A DNA stretch of 9,768 bases from Francisellaceae bacterium UBA6186 (GTDB lineage: Bacteria; Pseudomonadota; Gammaproteobacteria; UBA6186; Azoamicaceae): positions 1 to 9,768 of the forward strand of contig DITK01000033.1 in the NCBI GenBank assembly GCA_002422785.1. The letters run 5' to 3'. Positions 6,972 through 9,768 of the stretch are shown here, piece by piece; positions within the stretch are counted from its first letter, which is position 1, and each line of letters starts with the position of its first letter. The notes under the pieces were generated by a model that was given only the letters and a program-made list of their open reading frames with translations, did not search any database and had not been told where the DNA came from. The position numbers and the translations under genes were made by a program.

Positions 6972-8906
6972 TCATATGCCACATTTATCATACCACGCCT
7001 GAAACATCAAGATCCCCCACAAATCATATTGATAATTTTTTTTACCAGACAAATGCTGCTGTAACCTAGTGTTAATAATTTTACTATCAAACAACCCTTG
7101 ATTATCTATTTTTTTAGGATTTAATAAATCTGATGCCCAATTACGTAAATCTGTTTTTAGCCAATCTCCAATTGGCACGCCAAAACCCATCTTGGGTCTA
7201 TTAATTAAATTTTTTGGTAAATATTTCCCTAAGATCTGTTTTAAAATCCATTTTTGTTCCGATCCTCTAATTTTCATGTGCATTGGTAGCTGCCAAGAAA
7301 ATTCTACTACTCTGTGATCTAATAGCGGTTCTCTTGCCTCTAGACCATAATGCATGCTGGCTCTATCAACTTTAGTTAAAATATCGTCTAACAAATAATT
7401 ATTAATATCTAAAAATTGCATTTGCTCCACAAAATCATTAATTTTAGCAACACCTTCTCTATCTCGAAGATAAACTAGATCTTGATTGAAAACTACATCA
7501 TTATTAGAAGTATTTAATATTGGATTGCTATTAATCCAAAAACTAATTACGTTATTATAAAAATCCGCTTTTGTACTAAATGGCAAAATATTTGCCAGTT
7601 TATATAATTTATCTTCAAAATTATTAATATTAAGTATTTTATTTACTGTTCTCCAATTATTCAAAGAAATTGATTGAATAATATTTGCAGATAATATTCT
7701 TAATTCTTTTGGCAACCAATCGATTCTACTAATGATTTTATTCCATAAATAATATCTGTTATACCCAGCAAATAATTCGTCGCCACCATCACCTGATAAT
7801 GACACCGTAACTTGTTGTCTGGCTAATTTTGAAACTAATAAAGTTGGAATTTGTGATGAATCAGCAAATGGTTCATCATATATCTCTGGCAAGCTTGGAA
7901 TTAGCTCTAAAGCCTGAGATGACTCTAAAATCAATTCTTGATGACAGGTGCCAAGATGTTTAGCTACCGAATTGGCAAATTCAGCTTCATTATAGCTTTT
8001 ATCGCTAAAACCTATAGTAAAAGTTTTCACTTGAGAACTAGACATCGATTGCATTAATGCCACCACCAAAGAACTATCTATCCCTCCAGACAAAAAAGCT
8101 CCTAATGATACATCTGATATCATTCTAATTTTAACAGAATCTTTAAGTAAACTATGTAAACTATCTATTGCCATGTGCTCTGCATTAATATAGTCTCTAG
8201 CTAAAATAACTTTTTCTAAATCCCAATATTTAGTTTTAATAATTTGTTGTTTATTATTAATTCTTAAAATGCTAGCTGGCTCTAATTTATAAATATGTTT
8301 AAAAATACTATAAGGAGTTGGCACATAGTTTAATTTTACATATTTACTTAACGCATCCGGATCTATAGTTCCATTCCATAAAGGATGAGTAAAAAAACTT
8401 TTTAATTGCGAACCGAAAAAAAAAGTATTGGCAATAGTGCCAAAATATAATGGTTTAACCCCTAAACGATCTCTTATTAAAATAAGTTCTTCGGTTTTAC
8501 GATCCCAAATTGCCATGGCAAACATACCAATAAATTTAGTCGTTGCTAATTCTATGCCCCATTCTTCGTATGCTGCAAGGATAACCTCGGTATCGCTATG
8601 TCCTATAAATTTATGACCCAACTTAATAAGTTCATCTTGAATAGTTGCAAAATTATATACTTCACCATTATAAGCTATAACAAATCTTCCGGAACAAGAA
8701 TGCATTGGTTGTTTGCCAGCATCGCTTAAATCTATAATAGCTAGTCTACGATGTGCCATCGCTAAACCTTGTTTAACATCAGCCCATGCGCCACAACTAT
8801 CTGGTCCACGATTTTTAATACTATCTGCCATTTTAGTAGCTATCGCCACTAAATCTTCTTGATTAAATCTTTGGGAAAAATCCCAAAATCCTGTCAAACC
8901 ACACAT
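6972..8906 (-). CDS. asnB: Glutamine-hydrolysing asparagine synthase (AsnB-type amidotransferase)
   Basis: A 644-residue class II glutamine amidotransferase fused to an ATP-pyrophosphatase synthetase domain. The product begins MCGLTGF, exposing the nucleophile Cys2. Arg53, Asn80-Gly81-Glu82 (AYNGEVYN) and Asp105 (HSDTE) complete the glutamine pocket. The synthetase domain has the PP-loop SGGIDSS (273-279), SGDGGDELFAGY (371-382) and the later KVDRASMHYGLEAREPLLDH block. The length of about 640 is normal for this subfamily and all key residues are present. Free asparagine synthesis is the default activity. In polysaccharide loci homologues such as WbtH (Francisella) and WbpS (Pseudomonas) are linked to amidation of uronic acids, which the neighbouring sugar dehydrogenase makes plausible. 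It is transcribed toward the other genes from its own promoter. An IS3 remnant begins 8 bp upstream of the ATG, and its GGGGTGAG could serve as Shine-Dalgarno at about 11 nt. Confidence 0.93.
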   Translation of the reverse strand: MCGLTGFWDFSQRFNQEDLVAIATKMADSIKNRGPDSCGAWADVKQGLAMAHRRLAIIDLSDAGKQPMHSCSGRFVIAYNGEVYNFATIQDELIKLGHKFIGHSDTEVILAAYEEWGIELATTKFIGMFAMAIWDRKTEELILIRDRLGVKPLYFGTIANTFFFGSQLKSFFTHPLWNGTIDPDALSKYVKLNYVPTPYSIFKHIYKLEPASILRINNKQQIIKTKYWDLEKVILARDYINAEHMAIDSLHSLLKDSVKIRMISDVSLGAFLSGGIDSSLVVALMQSMSSSQVKTFTIGFSDKSYNEAEFANSVAKHLGTCHQELILESSQALELIPSLPEIYDEPFADSSQIPTLLVSKLARQQVTVSLSGDGGDELFAGYNRYYLWNKIISRIDWLPKELRILSANIIQSISLNNWRTVNKILNINNFEDKLYKLANILPFSTKADFYNNVISFWINSNPILNTSNNDVVFNQDLVYLRDREGVAKINDFVEQMQFLDINNYLLDDILTKVDRASMHYGLEAREPLLDHRVVEFSWQLPMHMKIRGSEQKWILKQILGKYLPKNLINRPKMGFGVPIGDWLKTDLRNWASDLLNPKKIDNQGLFDSKIINTRLQQHLSGKKNYQYDLWGILMFQAWYDKCGI

Positions 8907-8913
8907 TTATTTT

Positions 8914-8940
8914 TAATCTCACCCCATTTCAACAGACACC
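8914..8940 (-). repeat. Terminal inverted repeat of an IS3-family remnant (one end)
   Basis: The sequence TAATCTCACCCCATTTCAACAGACACC (given here only as its position) resembles IS3-family element ends, with CACCCC followed by a GACACC block. It lies just past the stop of the transposase fragment on the minus strand, as expected for the right end. The outer TG dinucleotide appears as TA, so the end may have mutated. No matching opposite end was found in the window. Confidence 0.55.
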
Positions 8941-8970
8941 AATATCTTTATTCCTATAGTGCTGATTCAA
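8941..8970 (-). promoter_or_regulatory. Weak candidate promoter for the asnB-like gene
   Basis: On the minus strand TTGAAT (8970-8965) and GATATT (8946-8941) are 18 bp apart, each matching 4 of 6 consensus bases. This would give a leader of about 28 nt before the asnB-like ATG. It lies inside the IS3 remnant. The match is weak and is offered only because no better candidate is visible. Confidence 0.2.
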
Positions 8971-9022
8971 ACTCAGTTGGAGTCCTATAGTCAATAGCTG
9001 AATGCGTTATTTTGCTAAAAAA
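8954..9022 (-). pseudogene. IS3-family transposase, C-terminal remnant
   Basis: Minus-strand codons read FFSKITHSAIDYRTPTEFESAL and then stop (TAG at 8956-8954). The HSAIDYRTPTEFE segment is the hallmark C-terminal end of IS3-family OrfB/integrase-core transposases (usually ...YN.kRrHSAIdYrtPxeFE). The frame stays open upstream to about 9100, but that extra peptide shows no transposase similarity I recognise. The catalytic DDE core is therefore gone. The remnant ends at the terminal repeat next to the asnB-like gene and faces the same way as that gene. It is non-functional. Confidence 0.75.
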
Positions 9023-9107
9023 TACTATGAAATTTATTTTTGGCGTGCTTGGTTGGGCAACTACTATCTTATAAGACCACAGCATTAACCAAAACAATTC
9101 TCACTAG

Positions 9108-9425
9108 TACAGAGCTATCGATAAATCTGGGCAAACTTTAGATTGGATGTTAAGCCGTAAACGCAACACAAAAGCTGCCAAAAGATTTTTCAAAAAAGTA
9201 CCGTCCAACAAACATGTTAAAAATCCATATGTTGTTAATGTCGATAAAAATCCTGCTTTTGTTCCAGCTCATGCTGAACTACAAAAATTCGGTAATTTCA
9301 AACAAACTACGAAATTAAGGCAAGTAAAATATTTAAATAATGGGATAGAAAACGATCATAAGTCAACAAAGTTTAAATCACGTTATCGACAATGGTATCA
9401 AAAGAAAAATTATTTTGCAGATTAA
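9108..9425 (+). pseudogene. IS6-family (IS240/IS26-like) transposase, internal fragment
   Basis: The reading frame is recognisable as IS6 transposase from YRAIDKSGQTLDWMLSRKRN, which starts upstream of the ATG at 9147, right after an in-frame TAG at 9105. It runs through HVKNPYVVNVDKNPAF and LRQVKYLNNGIENDH to RYRQWYQ at 9401. The second catalytic Asp (VNVDKNPAF) and the Glu (GIENDH) of the DDE triad remain. The first Asp (in the usual DETYIKVKG block), the N-terminal helix-turn-helix and the C-terminal tail are missing, and the last seven codons are unrelated. Full-length members are about 220-240 residues; about 98 survive. The ATG at 9147 is therefore internal, not a genuine start. It is oriented opposite to the IS3 remnant. 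It is a decayed relic unlikely to be expressed as a useful protein. Confidence 0.85.
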
Positions 9426-9439
9426 ATGAATGAATTAAA

Positions 9440-9768
9440 CTATGAGCGACTAGTATTGTGATTAGATTTTGATTCAATAATTCTTTGTTTAGGATGACCA
9501 CCTCTAGCCTTACTAATCATAATATCCACATTGAAATTTAGGCGGTTTAAAAAATTAAATAAGCGTTCCACTTTAAATCTAGAATACTTGCCAAGTTTTA
9601 AATTTGAAATCTCAGGCTGATCAATACCAAGCAAGTATGCAGCTTGCGTTTGATTTAATTTGCGATTTTTAATAGCTTTAAAAATTTCCAAGGCTAACTG
9701 AGCTTTTAGTTCTTCTAGTTCTGGATCCAAAAATCCTAAATCCTTAAAAATATTACCTGAACTTTTTT
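9440..9768 (-). CDS. XRE-family HTH_37 antitoxin, HigA-like (5' end outside window)
   Basis: A small DNA-binding protein, probably the antitoxin of a HigBA/RelE-like toxin-antitoxin pair that represses its own promoter. The helix-turn-helix LNQTQAAYLLGIDQPEISNL is followed by KLGKYSRFKVERLFNFLNRL and NVDIMIS, the pattern of the HTH_37 family. A TTG at 9730 could be called as start, but the frame stays open to the edge. The residues upstream read KSSGNIFKDLGF, which matches the conserved SGNvfxDLGF beginning of these antitoxins. The true start is therefore a few codons beyond 9768. In this family the toxin gene (Gp49/HigB-like) usually lies immediately upstream, here off the right edge. The C-terminal tail after about ISKARGGHP is basic, low in hydrophobics and probably disordered. 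It ends 14 bp from the IS6 relic. Confidence 0.85.
   Translation of the reverse strand, partial: KSSGNIFKDLGFLDPELEELKAQLALEIFKAIKNRKLNQTQAAYLLGIDQPEISNLKLGKYSRFKVERLFNFLNRLNFNVDIMISKARGGHPKQRIIESKSNHNTSRS

Noticed and set aside
6960..6980. Intrinsic terminator between the convergent operons
   Set aside because: Only 3 bp separate the stops and no GC-rich stem followed by a T-tract is visible; T-runs elsewhere are ordinary AT-rich coding sequence.
8428..8616. 62-codon plus-strand ORF
   Set aside because: It is antisense to the conserved glutaminase domain of the asnB-like gene.
9027..9074. Short plus-strand ORF MKFIFGVLGWATTIL
   Set aside because: Fifteen residues with no ribosome-binding site, lying in IS-derived or unrecognised debris; its signal-peptide look is probably chance in AT-rich DNA.
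9147..9425. Independent 92-residue gene starting at ATG 9147
   Set aside because: IS6 transposase similarity continues in frame upstream of the ATG (YRAIDKSGQTLDW), so this is an internal piece of a broken transposase.
9728..9730. TTG as start codon of the antitoxin
   Set aside because: The upstream frame is open to the edge and encodes the conserved SGNIFKDLGF motif, so TTG is an internal Leu codon.

Overview
The window is AT-rich (roughly 70% A+T by eye, with heavy use of TTA, AAA, AAT and ATT codons) and comes from a bacterium, most plausibly a Gram-negative, possibly host-associated proteobacterium. The lineage guess rests on base composition, the surface-polysaccharide gene set and decayed insertion sequences. 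No rRNA or housekeeping marker pins the taxon down.

Positions 1-6968 hold two divergent operons separated by a 70-bp promoter region. Leftward are an extended-SDR nucleotide-sugar epimerase/dehydratase and, joined to it by an ATGA overlap, a TylC3/TcaB9-type sugar C-methyltransferase cut by the left edge. Rightward are four tightly packed genes: a large GT-C-like membrane protein, a UDP-sugar dehydrogenase, a DPM1-like family 2 glycosyltransferase and a Gfo/Idh/MocA oxidoreductase. Facing this operon, with only 3 bp between stop codons, is an asnB-type glutamine amidotransferase (6972-8906).

Together these genes look like part of an O-antigen, capsule or glycoconjugate locus. The soluble enzymes would make modified sugars: epimerisation, oxidation to a uronic acid, further oxidoreduction, amidation to a uronamide and C-methylation. 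The GT2 and GT-C pair could move a sugar through a polyprenyl-phosphate carrier to an acceptor outside the inner membrane. No Wzx, Wzy, initiating transferase or aminotransferase lies in the window, so the locus must continue elsewhere.

Positions 8914-9425 are an insertion-sequence graveyard. An IS3-family end with the last codons of its transposase sits 8 bp from the asnB start. Next to it, in the opposite orientation, is an internal fragment of an IS6-family (IS240/IS26-like) transposase that lacks its first catalytic Asp and its C-terminus. The right edge (9440-9768) carries an XRE/HTH_37 HigA-like antitoxin gene whose true start lies beyond the window. Its toxin partner would be expected just outside.

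No tRNA, rRNA, CRISPR array, riboswitch or convincing intrinsic terminator was seen. I see no wholly new system. The most interesting parts are the GT2/GT-C module with its large CX6C-containing loop domain, the uronamide logic, and the IS end that now forms the asnB leader.
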